Source: CBDDKS01 sp965230335
Lineage (GTDB): Bacteria > Pseudomonadota > Gammaproteobacteria > Enterobacterales > Kangiellaceae
Direction of reading: 5' to 3'
NCBI GenBank assembly: GCA_965230335.1
Contig: CBDDKS010000006.1
Location: forward strand, 682,001 to 746,000
Length of the DNA: 64,000 nucleotides
The notes under the pieces are model-generated. The model was not told the DNA's origin. It did not search any database and worked only from the letters and a program-made list of their open reading frames with translations. A program made the position numbers and the translations under genes. Below are positions 17,282-26,694 of the stretch, piece after piece; position 1 is the stretch's first letter, and every line of letters begins with the position of its first letter.

Positions 17282-18024
17282 CTAAAAATTATATTTAATC
17301 TGAAATTGTGGAACAGATTCGGTAACACCTTGAATACCAAATTTATTATGCCAATATTGCCACTCAATACCCAAAAACAGTTTTTTTTTCTTAAGGTTTA
17401 CGACTGAGCCAATATCAACAAGAAAACGAGGGACAATAAGTTGATACGGTTTTTTATTTTGACCTTCATCTCCAGCCAAATCAGCAAACCCCTCAATGAG
17501 ATAATCAATACGTTTGACACGAAAGGGTCTACTCCATGATAAGGTCACTTGATAAGTTCTTTCTAATGCAGGATTATTTCTAATATACAAATTAGTCTTG
17601 AAAAATTTAAAGCCTGATATATTAAAGTCAATCGCAAAACCATACAAATATCTAGCATTTGAATTTTCTGGCTTTTCTATCGTTGTTGAAATTAACACAT
17701 CTTTTATTAAACCTTTCGAATCAAATTTGTTTCTTAGTTTATTGATAGAAACTCTTGGTGAAATCTCTACATAGTAAGAATTATTCCCTTCTTCAGGCCA
17801 GGTTTGATCAAGAAATCCAAACACGTCACCGTACTGCCACCCACTCGCATGTTCCAAAGTGAGTAAAGTGCGATCTTCACTCCCAACTTCATAATCATAT
17901 CCACGTAATAATTGAATATTCGTTGAATTCCACTGCAAAAAAAAGGTCTTTGTTCTTTTGCAAAAACTGTTAAAGAAAAAACCAATACATACAGTGTCAA
18001 AAAAATATTTCTTTGTACTCTCAT
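17282..18024 (-). CDS. Tsx-like outer-membrane channel, frameshifted at a T8 run
   Basis: First gene of the operon. The mature part, QWNSTNIQLLRGYDYE onward with LTLEHASGWQYGDVFGFLDQ, matches the nucleoside-specific channel (Channel_Tsx) family and ends in the outer-membrane barrel C-terminus KYNF. The matching signal peptide (MRVQRNIFLTLYVLVFSLTVFA, start 18024) lies in a different frame. The frames meet at a homopolymer of eight A (17937-17944; T8 in the coding strand). Nine T would join them as AKEQRPFF-LQWNSTN. Read in one frame, the mature part would start from an unnatural leader (MITNESTKKYFF). Possibilities are phase variation, transcriptional slippage, a true loss mutation or a sequencing error. 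Confidence 0.75.
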
Positions 18025-18234
18025 TAGTTATCACTTTAATTTGTCATCGTATCAAACAAGTCATTTTATTGACAGATAAATATTTACCTTTATGAGGTAA
18101 GTATATGAAAAAAAATATAATTTTATTGTAAATACACTATTTTATCTCAATAAAAAAACATATATTTTTTTGTGCCAACATTTAAAAATAAACTATATTA
18201 GTATTAATATAATAGATATGTTATAGATGTATTT

Positions 18235-20016
18235 ATGAATACAGCAAATCAAATCACTTCTGCAAATTTAAAAATACTTTTGATTGAAGATGACAAAGTT
18301 GATCGCATGATTATTGTCAAATCTGTACTCAAAGAAGAAGAAAACTGTCACTTTGATTACGCAATAACAGTACAAAAAGCAAAATCATTGTTAAGAAAAA
18401 ATACTTACGACATTATCATATCCGATATGAACTTACCTGATTCATCAGGTATGGATACAATAACTAAATTACTCAGTCTATCCAGAAAAACACCTATCGT
18501 TATATTATCAGGTATTGAAAGTGACAGCATTGCATTAGAAGCGATTCATCGCGGTGCTCAAGAATACATACCTAAACATTATATGCAAGATAGTTATCTT
18601 CTAGCTCGAACAATACGCCATGCCATAGAACGCAATCAATTAAAAATCAGCTTAGAAGCGACCAAAGAAAAAGAAAAATTCTTTGCCTATTACGATCAGT
18701 GCACATCATTACCTAATCGATTACTTTTTCTAGACAGATTACAACAAGTTGTAAAAACATCACAAAGAGAAATGAAAAAATTTTCTATTTTCTTTATTGA
18801 TTTAGATAAATTTAAAGAAATTAACGATTCATTTGGACACGATGCAGGAGATACCGTTCTAAAGTGCATCAGCAAAAGGATGAAAAGTATCTTGCGAGAA
18901 GAAGATACTGTTGCCCGATTTGGTGGCGATGAATTTGGTGTTATTTTAAATAAGGTTCATGAAAGCAAACAGTTGCAATCAATTGCAAAAAAATTAACGG
19001 CTATTATTAATCAACCGATTACATATAAAAACAATATATGTTCTGTGGGTGTCAGTATTGGCATTGCCTGCTACCCAAGACATGGCTATATGTCAGAGCT
19101 ACTACTGAAAAATGCTGATATTGCTATGTATGAAGCAAAAAGAAAGGGGCGAAATCAATTTTGCTTTTTTACACCAGAGTTATTCGATAAAACACGTCAT
19201 ACCATATCCATAGAAAATGCATTAAGACAAGCATTACAAGAACCCAGTAAAAACTTTGCTCTTTATTTTCAACCCAAAGTTAATTTACAGCACGGCAGCA
19301 TATATTCTGTTGAAGCCTTGATCCGCTGGCATCACACTCAGTTAGGAACAATACACCCTAACAATTTTATTAGCCTGGCAGAAGATTTAGGATTAATAGA
19401 ACAAATTGACAAATGGGTATTAGAGCAAGCATGCAGACAAATAACTCTTTGGCAATCTAATCACGCGAATATTAAAGTTAGCATAAACATTTCAAGCTGT
19501 ACATTTAATCGTTGCGATTTTGTGGAATCCATTGTCAAACCCACTTTAAATCAATTTAAAATCAACAACTCATCTATAGAAATAGAAATCAATGAAGACT
19601 TGCTTTTAGATAATATTCATCATATTAAACAACAACTCAAAAAACTCAACGAATTGGATATTAGCATTGCCATCAATGGTTTTGGAAAAAGCTTTTCTTT
19701 TTTAGATTTCCTAAAAGATTTTCCAGTAAATACATTGAAAATAGATAGTCGATTTCTTTCTGACAAAATAAACTGTCAACAAAAAATAATAATACTTAAA
19801 GCCATTATTGAAATTGGTAAAGCTCTTAATTTGAATGTTGTTGCAGAAGGCATCGAAACTGAAGAACAAATGGAACTAATAAAAAGCTTACACTGTCAAG
19901 AAGGCCAGGGGTTCTTTTTTGGAGAGCCTTCTTTATCATGGATTCCACAAAAAAAAGAAGCCGAAGTCATTCCTTTAATAAATAACAATCAAAAAAATAG
20001 TACTCCTTTGTTATAA
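18235..20016 (+). CDS. REC-GGDEF-EAL protein; cyclase site intact, EAL site degenerate
   Basis: 593 aa, cytoplasmic. Receiver domain 10-130 with D64 (IISDMNLPDSSG). GGDEF domain about 150-315 with an intact ARFGGDEF motif (230-234), so diguanylate cyclase activity is expected. EAL domain about 325-575: the EAL triad (360-362, VEALIRW) is present, but the catalytic DDFGTGYSS block reads N481-G482-FGKSFSF, so both metal-binding Asp are gone. The EAL domain is therefore probably a non-catalytic c-di-GMP or protein-binding module. Transcribed divergently from the Tsx-like channel, with 210 bp of very AT-rich DNA between. Confidence 0.93.
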   Translation: MNTANQITSANLKILLIEDDKVDRMIIVKSVLKEEENCHFDYAITVQKAKSLLRKNTYDIIISDMNLPDSSGMDTITKLLSLSRKTPIVILSGIESDSIALEAIHRGAQEYIPKHYMQDSYLLARTIRHAIERNQLKISLEATKEKEKFFAYYDQCTSLPNRLLFLDRLQQVVKTSQREMKKFSIFFIDLDKFKEINDSFGHDAGDTVLKCISKRMKSILREEDTVARFGGDEFGVILNKVHESKQLQSIAKKLTAIINQPITYKNNICSVGVSIGIACYPRHGYMSELLLKNADIAMYEAKRKGRNQFCFFTPELFDKTRHTISIENALRQALQEPSKNFALYFQPKVNLQHGSIYSVEALIRWHHTQLGTIHPNNFISLAEDLGLIEQIDKWVLEQACRQITLWQSNHANIKVSINISSCTFNRCDFVESIVKPTLNQFKINNSSIEIEINEDLLLDNIHHIKQQLKKLNELDISIAINGFGKSFSFLDFLKDFPVNTLKIDSRFLSDKINCQQKIIILKAIIEIGKALNLNVVAEGIETEEQMELIKSLHCQEGQGFFFGEPSLSWIPQKKEAEVIPLINNNQKNSTPLL

Positions 20017-20131
20017 GCATAATCTTCTTATTTAATTAACTTGAGCATATCCCCATAAATAGATTAAACTTGGCCACATATGCCAAGTGCACCACCTTTT
20101 AATCAAGAATTAATTTCTTATATCTATTGTT

Positions 20132-21373
20132 ATGCAAGACATGATTAATATTCTTCAGGCAACAAATCCCTGGCTAAAGCTTTGTATTCTCCTTATCATC
20201 ACCTGGGCAATCAGTGCCATATTAAAGCATCGTCTGCATGCTTTTATTCATATTCTTGCAAAACGGACCAAAAGTACCTGGGATGATGTGATATTAGAAC
20301 ATCATGTTATTCAGCGCCTTATTCAAATTTTACCCGCACTCATTGTCTATTCATCCATTCCTTTTTTATTCTCGGTAAATGAAGAAACCGAGTCACTGCC
20401 CTTACTACCAAAGTTGATTCAAAAAATAGCACTCAGCTATGGTATTCTCATGCTATTTCATGCATTAAGTGCTGTACTTGGTGCTATCAATAGCATTTAT
20501 GAACAAAATCCAGAGTCCAAACAACGCCCTATAAAAGGTTATATTCAAGTCGCGAAGCTCATTACCTATTGTATTGCCACCATATTAATTATCTCTGTTC
20601 TTATTGAAAAGTCACCCATTATTTTATTAAGCAGTTTTGGTGCATTAACAGCGATTATTTTACTGGTTTTTAAAGACACGATTCTTTCTTTTGTTGCCAG
20701 TATTCAACTATCCAGCTTAGATATGCTTCATGTCGGAGATTGGATAGAAATGCCTGACTTTAATGCTGATGGTGATGTTATTGATATTTCCTTGCATACC
20801 ATTCGAGTACAGAACTGGGATAAAACCATCACAACCATTCCAACACACCGATTGATTTCAGGTTCCTTTAAAAACTGGAGAGGCATGACACAATCAGGGG
20901 GGCGTCGAATTCGTCGTTTTATTTTAATTGATATGTCTTCCATTCGATTTTTAACACCTGAAGAAACAGAATACTTCATTCGCTTTTCATTATTAAAGGA
21001 TTATATCAAAAATAAACAAACTGAATTGGAGAGTTATAATGCTTCACTGGAATATAAAACTGATAATGATGTCAATATGAGAAAGCTCACCAATCTGGGT
21101 ACCTTTAGAAGTTATATGTTGAATTATTTAAAAAACCACCCACATATTCACAAAAATATGACATTATTGGTCAGGCAATTACAACCTAAGCCGGAAGGTT
21201 TGCCTATTGAAATTTATTGTTTCACTAATACAACCGAATGGAATATCTATGAAAATATCCAAGCTGATATTATGGATCACTTACTGGCTATTATGACTGA
21301 ATTTGATTTAAAAGCTTATCAACAACCCAGTAACTCTGGTCTGGAGAACCTTTTTATACCCAATAATGATTAA
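20132..21373 (+). CDS. ybdG: Mechanosensitive channel, MscS family (YbdG/MscM-like)
   Basis: 413 aa, the length of E. coli YbdG. Inner-membrane channel gated by membrane tension, and in E. coli it also senses mild hyperosmotic stress. The N-terminal segments (LCILLIITWAISAIL; LPALIVYSSIPFLF; YGILMLFHALSAVL; YCIATILIISVLI) are followed by the MscS pore helix and beta domain: LLSSFGALTAIILLVFKDTI, VGDWIEMP, GDVIDISLHTIRVQNWDKT and TTIPTHRLI. The cytoplasmic domain extends to the end. A 7-bp inverted repeat (ACTTGGC/GCCAAGT, 20068-20088) precedes the gene. The next gene starts 27 bp after its stop. Confidence 0.88.
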   Translation: MQDMINILQATNPWLKLCILLIITWAISAILKHRLHAFIHILAKRTKSTWDDVILEHHVIQRLIQILPALIVYSSIPFLFSVNEETESLPLLPKLIQKIALSYGILMLFHALSAVLGAINSIYEQNPESKQRPIKGYIQVAKLITYCIATILIISVLIEKSPIILLSSFGALTAIILLVFKDTILSFVASIQLSSLDMLHVGDWIEMPDFNADGDVIDISLHTIRVQNWDKTITTIPTHRLISGSFKNWRGMTQSGGRRIRRFILIDMSSIRFLTPEETEYFIRFSLLKDYIKNKQTELESYNASLEYKTDNDVNMRKLTNLGTFRSYMLNYLKNHPHIHKNMTLLVRQLQPKPEGLPIEIYCFTNTTEWNIYENIQADIMDHLLAIMTEFDLKAYQQPSNSGLENLFIPNND

Positions 21374-21400
21374 ACTTTTTTCTTACCTTCAATATTCATC

Positions 21401-22588
21401 ATGTTAAAAATGGATGCCATTATTATAGGCGCAGGTGCTGCTGGCCTTATGTGCGGAATTAGTGCTGGTCGACGTGGCAGAAAAGTTATGATTTTAGATC
21501 ATGCCAATAAACCAGGGAAAAAAATTTTAATGTCTGGTGGCGGTTATTGTAATTTCACGAACATGGATGTCAGTGATGAACACTTTATTTCTCATAATAT
21601 CCACTTTTGCAAATCAGCATTAAGTCGTTTTACTCCATGGGATTTTATCGATATGGTTGAAAGGCATCGTATCCCTTATTATGAAAAAAAACATGGTCAG
21701 TTATTTTGTAAAAATAAATCCAAAGATATTTTGAATATGCTATTAAAGGAGTGTGAACAATACCATGTCGCCATTCAAACCCACTGTTCTGTGACTGCTA
21801 TTGAAAAAAAAGATAACGTCTTCCATCTACAAACCTCTCAAGGTTCATTAGAATGTCAATCTCTTGTTATAGCAACCGGTGGCTTATCCATTCCAACCAT
21901 GGGAGCAACGGGGTTCGGTTATAAAATTGCCAAACAATTTCATTTATCTGTTTTTCCACAAACCGCAGCTTTAGTACCTTTTATATTAGATGAAACATCA
22001 CTCAAGCATTTTGATGGGTTATCAGGCACTTCTCTGCCTATCGATGTTCAATGTCAAAATCAATCTTTCCAGGAATCCATGTTATTTACTCATAAAGGAC
22101 TGAGTGGCCCAGCTATTTTACAAATTTCTTCCTATTGGCACTCAGGCGATGCTATTGTCATCAACTTATCACCTAACCATTCTGTTTATGAATGGTTAAA
22201 ACAAAAACAACAAGAAAAACCACTGGCACAATTACAGACTCTACTTTCTCATTTATTCACCAAAAAATGCTCAGAAAAACTATGCCAGCTCTGGTTTAAC
22301 CATATTTTTAGTAAACCCATAGCAGAACTCACCAATAAACAATGTGAATTTATATCTCAAAAATTACATCAATGGCAGGTTTTTCCTAAAGGCACTGAAG
22401 GTTATCGAACAGCAGAAGTCACCCTGGGAGGTGTGAATACTCATGATATTTCATCAAAAACCTTTGAGGCAAAATTAGTACCCGGACTTTTTTTTATTGG
22501 CGAAGTGCTTGATATGACAGGACATTTAGGAGGATATAACTTTCAATGGGCCTGGTCATCAGGTTTTGCTGCTGGGCAATATATTTAA
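21401..22588 (+). CDS. HI0933-family (YhiN/BaiN-like) FAD-dependent oxidoreductase
   Basis: 395 aa. N-terminal dinucleotide-binding motif GAGAAGLMCGISAGRRG, then the family hallmark NKPGKKILMSGGGYCNFTN, the second FAD block VIATGGLSIPTMGATGFGYK, and the C-terminal TAEVTLGGV and FFIGEVLDMTGHLGGYNFQWAW motifs. The family contains flavoproteins of poorly known substrate; a gut homologue (BaiN) acts on bile acids, which need not apply here. It probably shares a transcript with the upstream channel (27 bp gap). The start may be at Met1 or Met4; either leaves the motif intact. Confidence 0.9.
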   Translation: MLKMDAIIIGAGAAGLMCGISAGRRGRKVMILDHANKPGKKILMSGGGYCNFTNMDVSDEHFISHNIHFCKSALSRFTPWDFIDMVERHRIPYYEKKHGQLFCKNKSKDILNMLLKECEQYHVAIQTHCSVTAIEKKDNVFHLQTSQGSLECQSLVIATGGLSIPTMGATGFGYKIAKQFHLSVFPQTAALVPFILDETSLKHFDGLSGTSLPIDVQCQNQSFQESMLFTHKGLSGPAILQISSYWHSGDAIVINLSPNHSVYEWLKQKQQEKPLAQLQTLLSHLFTKKCSEKLCQLWFNHIFSKPIAELTNKQCEFISQKLHQWQVFPKGTEGYRTAEVTLGGVNTHDISSKTFEAKLVPGLFFIGEVLDMTGHLGGYNFQWAWSSGFAAGQYI

Positions 22589-22688
22589 AAAATGTGACAC
22601 CTTTTCTTTAGTTGCATTTTTATTCATGGCATACTCTGGTTTCATTTCTCAAAAATAACCAAACCAAAACCTACGGGAGGAAAAAGAA

Positions 22689-23054
22689 ATGAAAACATTA
22701 TCTCTTATTGTATTAACACTGTGCGTTACCTGGGGCTGTAGTCAAGAAGAAACCTCTTCTAAAAAAGAAGCGCATGACGCTATAGAAACCGGTATTGATA
22801 AAGCAAAAGACATCTCTTCTAAAACCATTGAAGAAGCCAAAAATATTTCTAATGAAACACTTGATGAAGCTCAGGAAATAGCCAAAGAAACTTATGATGC
22901 TGCAAAAGAAACAGGAAAAGAAGTAATACAGGAAGGCAAAGAGACATTGAATGAAACCAAAATTGCATTAGAAAAAAAAGCAACTGAACTTAAAGAGGAA
23001 ACTAAAGATACAATCAAAGATGTACAAGATAAATTAAAAGATTCAGATAAATAA
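22689..23054 (+). CDS. LEA-like helical lipoprotein candidate
   Basis: 121 aa after a strong GGGAGG ribosome site. The N-terminus (MKTLSLIVLTLCVTWGC) looks like a lipoprotein signal with Cys17 as acylation site, though Trp at -2 makes the lipobox imperfect. The rest is one long charged helix with repeats of about 11 residues built on A-K-E-T-I motifs (KDISSKTIEEAKNISNETL), as in late-embryogenesis-abundant-like proteins and YtxH/apolipoprotein-like stress proteins. No Pro or further Cys. A strong terminator follows, so it is monocistronic or the end of a transcript. Role in envelope or desiccation stress is a guess. Confidence 0.7.
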   Translation: MKTLSLIVLTLCVTWGCSQEETSSKKEAHDAIETGIDKAKDISSKTIEEAKNISNETLDEAQEIAKETYDAAKETGKEVIQEGKETLNETKIALEKKATELKEETKDTIKDVQDKLKDSDK

Positions 23055-23071
23055 TTTTTCTTTTTTTTTGA

Positions 23072-23107
23072 AAGCCACATAATTGTCATATTATGTGGCT
23101 TTTTTGT
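23072..23107 (+). terminator. Rho-independent terminator
   Basis: An 11-bp stem, AAGCCACATAA/TTATGTGGCTT with an 8-nt loop, runs into a T-run. It lies 17 bp after the LEA-like gene. Confidence 0.92.
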
Positions 23108-23197
23108 TGTGTATGATATAGCTAAATTACTTTAAACCAGCTCACTGTCAGTTAAAAGAAGTATTTTGATATGAGTATTGCTATAGTACTTGAATAA

Positions 23198-23932
23198 ATG
23201 TTTAAACTTGTTGGTCATCGTGGCTTGCCTGAAAAATTTCCAGAAAACAGCCTATTAGGATTTCAAAATGCACTGATTCATGGTGCTGATGCCATTGAGT
23301 GTGATATTCAATTTGACCGGTCAGGTGAGGCCTACATTCTCCACGATCCTGATTTTAAACGTGTTGGCAACCTCCCAACTTTTATTCATGAGTTATCCGA
23401 ACAAGAACTACAACAAATCAGTGTTCATGAACCCAATCGTTTTAATCAAACCTATTATCCTTGCCCTCTGCCTCATCTAAGCAGTTTGATACCATTAATG
23501 CAACGTTTTCCAGACAGGTTACTTTTTGCTGAAATTAAAACCGAGTCTTATGACTGGATAACCAGGAAAGCCTGCGTTGATACTTTAATCACATTACTCA
23601 AACCCATTCTGCATCAAGTGGTTTTTATTTCTTTTGATAAACATGTTATCCAGATGATAAAACAACACTCACAGTGTCCAATAGGGTGGGTATTAAATCA
23701 ATATGACGAACAATCGAAGAGTCTGGCTGAGCAATGGTTACCTGACTATCTGATTTGTGATAAACAAAAATTACCTGATTTAATAGCGCAATTATGGCCA
23801 GGATCTTGGGAATGGTTTATTTATGACGTAATCCATTTACAAGAAGCAAAAAAATATCATGCTATGGGTGCAAACTGGATAGAAACTTGGGATGTTACTT
23901 CATTACAGCAACAAATGGATCAAGCCACTTGA
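23198..23932 (+). CDS. Glycerophosphodiester phosphodiesterase
   Basis: 244 aa, no signal peptide, so cytoplasmic like UgpQ. It hydrolyses glycerophosphodiesters to glycerol-3-phosphate and an alcohol. Conserved TIM-barrel residues: VGHRGLPEKFPENSL with the catalytic His/Arg and Glu, AIECDIQFDRSG with the metal-binding Glu/Asp, ILHDPDF with the second catalytic His, and FAEIKTE. It starts 140 bp after the LEA-like gene and ends about 65 bp before the convergent ATPase gene. Confidence 0.9.
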   Translation: MFKLVGHRGLPEKFPENSLLGFQNALIHGADAIECDIQFDRSGEAYILHDPDFKRVGNLPTFIHELSEQELQQISVHEPNRFNQTYYPCPLPHLSSLIPLMQRFPDRLLFAEIKTESYDWITRKACVDTLITLLKPILHQVVFISFDKHVIQMIKQHSQCPIGWVLNQYDEQSKSLAEQWLPDYLICDKQKLPDLIAQLWPGSWEWFIYDVIHLQEAKKYHAMGANWIETWDVTSLQQQMDQAT

Positions 23933-23998
23933 TTTTTAATCAGCTAAACTGATGAGATACACACTATTTTGAATCGTATTTTCAACCGTTCCTAACGA

Positions 23999-25051
23999 CT
24001 AAACTGTATCATCCTCATCATCATCGTCATCTAAATTAAGGCTGATTTGTACAATTTTTCTCATATAAGCCCTTTCTTTCTGAAAGCGCTTTTTCATCAT
24101 GGCCATTTCATACTCCATACTTGCCATGCGTGTTTCCATATCACCTGTTGGTTGCACACCTGACAAGGCCTGTTGAGGCACTTGCTTTACCTCAGCTGCT
24201 TTTTCCTGTTTCAATTTTGCAGTAGCAATCACTTCAGGGTGTTCTATAGCAATTTCATCAGCTACGGTTTTAACGATTTCTCCATCTATACGATGCTTTT
24301 CTTCTAAAAAACCATAAAGCAACAGTCGATCACAAACATTGTTGATACGACGAGGAACACCTTCTGTAAATTCAAAAATTTGTTGGTAAGCTTCGGCAGT
24401 AAAAACAGGATCATCCGTCCAGCCAACCTTCTTTAAACGATGTTCAATATAAGCTTGTGTTTCTTCTGTATTGAGGTGTGCCAAATGATACGATGCGGTA
24501 ATACGTTGTCTCACCTGTTCCATATGAGGAACAGCAAGCACCTCCCGAAACTCAGACTGACCCAATAAGAAAATTTGTAATAATGTACGTCCATCAGAAA
24601 CCAAATTAGATAGCATCCTAAGCTCTTCCAGGCTTTCCAAAGGTAAGTTTTGTGCTTCATCAACAACCAGCATGCATCGTTTGCCCTCTTTCTGTCGGGC
24701 AATAAAAAAGTTTTCCAGATTTTTTATTAACGATGTTTTTTCTGATTCTTTATGTGCCAAACCAAAAGTAGCCGCTACCATCCGTAAAATATCTGTAGAA
24801 TCCAACTGTGTATTCAATAATTCACCGGCAATAATTTCTTTTTTACTCTCTAAAGATCCAAAAAGTGTACGTACCAAAGTACTTTTGCCAGTCCCGACAT
24901 CACCTGTCACTATAATAAAGCCTTCCCCCTGAGAAAGACCATAACGTAAATAAGCCAATGCACGCTTATGTGTACTACTGCCAAAAAAGAAAAAAGGATC
25001 TGGGGCTAATTGAAACGGTTTGCCCGACAAGTGATAGTAACTTTCATACAT
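23999..25051 (-). CDS. XrtA/PEP-CTERM system-associated ATPase (ExeA-like)
   Basis: 350 aa. AAA ATPase of the GspA/ExeA type (TIGR03015 in exosortase gene sets). It opens with MYESYYHLSGKPFQLAPDP, followed by Walker A GDVGTGKST (about 51-59), Walker B MLVVDEAQNL and the sensor segment FTEGVPRRINNVCDRLLLYG. A predicted coiled region near 290-335 precedes an acidic tail rich in Asp. Such ATPases accompany EpsH/XrtA exosortase and exopolysaccharide genes. It sits 37 bp downstream of the polyprenyl sugar-phosphate transferase gene and is clearly in its operon. The exosortase is not in the window. Confidence 0.9.
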   Translation of the reverse strand: MYESYYHLSGKPFQLAPDPFFFFGSSTHKRALAYLRYGLSQGEGFIIVTGDVGTGKSTLVRTLFGSLESKKEIIAGELLNTQLDSTDILRMVAATFGLAHKESEKTSLIKNLENFFIARQKEGKRCMLVVDEAQNLPLESLEELRMLSNLVSDGRTLLQIFLLGQSEFREVLAVPHMEQVRQRITASYHLAHLNTEETQAYIEHRLKKVGWTDDPVFTAEAYQQIFEFTEGVPRRINNVCDRLLLYGFLEEKHRIDGEIVKTVADEIAIEHPEVIATAKLKQEKAAEVKQVPQQALSGVQPTGDMETRMASMEYEMAMMKKRFQKERAYMRKIVQISLNLDDDDDEDDTV

Positions 25052-25088
25052 TGTGTTGCTCGCTTAAGGTTTTTGGCTCTCTATATAA

Positions 25089-26480
25089 CTATCGAGAACC
25101 TTTCTGCCAGATAATAACCTGTGCAGTTTGCATTAAAATGGTAAAGTCTAAAAACAGGCTAAAGTTCTTTATATAATAAAGATCATACTGGAGTTTTTGC
25201 TTCGCGTCTTCTTCATTGTCTCCATAGGGGTAACAAATTTGAGCCCAACCAGTAATTCCAGGCTTTACTCGATGACGCATATTATAATAAGGAATAGATT
25301 CATTCAAATTACTGACAAATTCTGGTCTTTCAGGACGAGGGCCAACAAAGCTCATATCACCCTTAAGTACATTCCATAATTGTGGCAACTCATCCAACCG
25401 TGTTTTTCGCATCACTGCACCCACCTTGGTAACCCGGGTATCATTCTTTGATGCATACTGTGCTCCTCCAGCCTCTGCATCGACCACCATACTACGTAAC
25501 TTGTATATCGTGTAAGGTTTACCATGTTGTCCTATTCGAGTTTGACTGTAAAGTACAGGATCACGCCATTGGCTTTCCCTTTTAATCAATATATAGAGTA
25601 CACCCATAACCGGCAAACTCAGCAGCATGAATATAGCACTGACAACCACATCATATAAACGCTTCAACATTTCTCTTAAATAATCAGTATTAAACCCTTC
25701 AAAAAAAACCACCTGACTTGGTGTCAATGCATCAATAACCATACGACCTGTACGTCGCTCAAAGAATTCAGCAACATCGGTAATTCTTACACCATTTAAT
25801 TTGGCCTGAATAACGTCTTCCACCGGATAATTTTTTCGATTGTCATCCACACCAATAACCAACTCATCAATACCGTAATCTTCAACCACCTTCAACAGCG
25901 TTTCTTCACTTCGGATAATCTTTGAGGCATCGTCGATCTCATCATGATCACCCTTTAAATGCAAAAAGCCTACTAATTTTATACCCCGCCAATCACTTTT
26001 CCTTCTCAATTTAAGAATAGCTGAGGCGCGTGATCCCGTACCTACCACCAATAAACGGGTCTTAAAAATGTCGTGATCGGCCAGTAACTCAAAGAAATAA
26101 CGATTAATAACCAATATAAAAAAAGATAATAAGAAACTAATAAATAAAACGCCTCGTCCAATAAAAAGATGGGGTACAAGATAGAAAAATATGGTTAAAA
26201 CCCAAAAAGCAATAAAGCTTGCCCAAAATAACCTTGAAACAACCTCCATATACGTCTGTCGCGTACTGCGTTGGTATAATCCCATTGCAATCATAACAAA
26301 CGAGTAAATAGAGGCATAAGCCAGAACTTTCCAGTTAAAATTTTGTAGTAACTCTTGGCTGCTGGCTTCTGGCGTACGAATACCTGCTGCAATATATACG
26401 CACACAAATAGCAAAATAAACTCAAATACCATTAATAAAACTAAGGCTTTGGGTATATAATGCCCGAAAATTCTAACCAT
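25089..26480 (-). CDS. XrtA/PEP-CTERM system polyprenyl glycosylphosphotransferase
   Basis: 463 aa, TIGR03013-like. It starts exopolysaccharide repeat units by loading a sugar phosphate on the undecaprenyl carrier. Five N-terminal membrane segments cover about residues 10-130, then a Rossmann-like CoA-binding domain (LLVVGTGSRASAIL). One further membrane helix (about 275-295, VVSAIFMLLSLPVMGVLYIL) leads to the bacterial sugar transferase domain with YSQTRIGQHGKPYTIYKLRS, KTRLDELPQLWNVLKGDMS and VGPRPERPEF. First gene of a two-gene unit with the ATPase. It points to exopolysaccharide made in partnership with PEP-CTERM protein sorting. Confidence 0.9.
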   Translation of the reverse strand: MVRIFGHYIPKALVLLMVFEFILLFVCVYIAAGIRTPEASSQELLQNFNWKVLAYASIYSFVMIAMGLYQRSTRQTYMEVVSRLFWASFIAFWVLTIFFYLVPHLFIGRGVLFISFLLSFFILVINRYFFELLADHDIFKTRLLVVGTGSRASAILKLRRKSDWRGIKLVGFLHLKGDHDEIDDASKIIRSEETLLKVVEDYGIDELVIGVDDNRKNYPVEDVIQAKLNGVRITDVAEFFERRTGRMVIDALTPSQVVFFEGFNTDYLREMLKRLYDVVVSAIFMLLSLPVMGVLYILIKRESQWRDPVLYSQTRIGQHGKPYTIYKLRSMVVDAEAGGAQYASKNDTRVTKVGAVMRKTRLDELPQLWNVLKGDMSFVGPRPERPEFVSNLNESIPYYNMRHRVKPGITGWAQICYPYGDNEEDAKQKLQYDLYYIKNFSLFLDFTILMQTAQVIIWQKGSR

Positions 26481-26675
26481 GGATTGTTCCTAAATGGATA
26501 TCTTTAGACTTATGACTCAAACTTTTTAAAGAATTATATTTCAGGAAGTTAGAGAAATAAAAAGGTTACTGGCTTAAGAAGAGCGAATTATAGCTTTTTT
26601 ACGTTAAATTACCATCTCAAGGCCAAACAAACTATCAATTATCTCTCTTAAAAGCTGAATAACCTGAGTTCAAAA

Positions 26676-26694
26676 TTAGGGGCTGTTTAAAACA
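26676..26694 (+). repeat. Dispersed repeat, copy A
   Basis: TTAGGGGCTGTTTA matches the 5' part of the window's dispersed repeat (consensus TTAGGGGCTGTTTATCTTT) and then diverges. This is the only copy not next to a stop codon. Confidence 0.6.

Noticed and set aside
17282..18034. Single-frame start for the Tsx-like channel giving a 250-aa protein
   Set aside because: Its first 30 residues are not a signal peptide, and they overlap a perfect signal peptide in another frame; the frameshift reading explains both.
20068..20088. Terminator or operator between the GGDEF-EAL gene and ybdG
   Set aside because: A 7-bp hairpin without T-run; not enough to assign a function.
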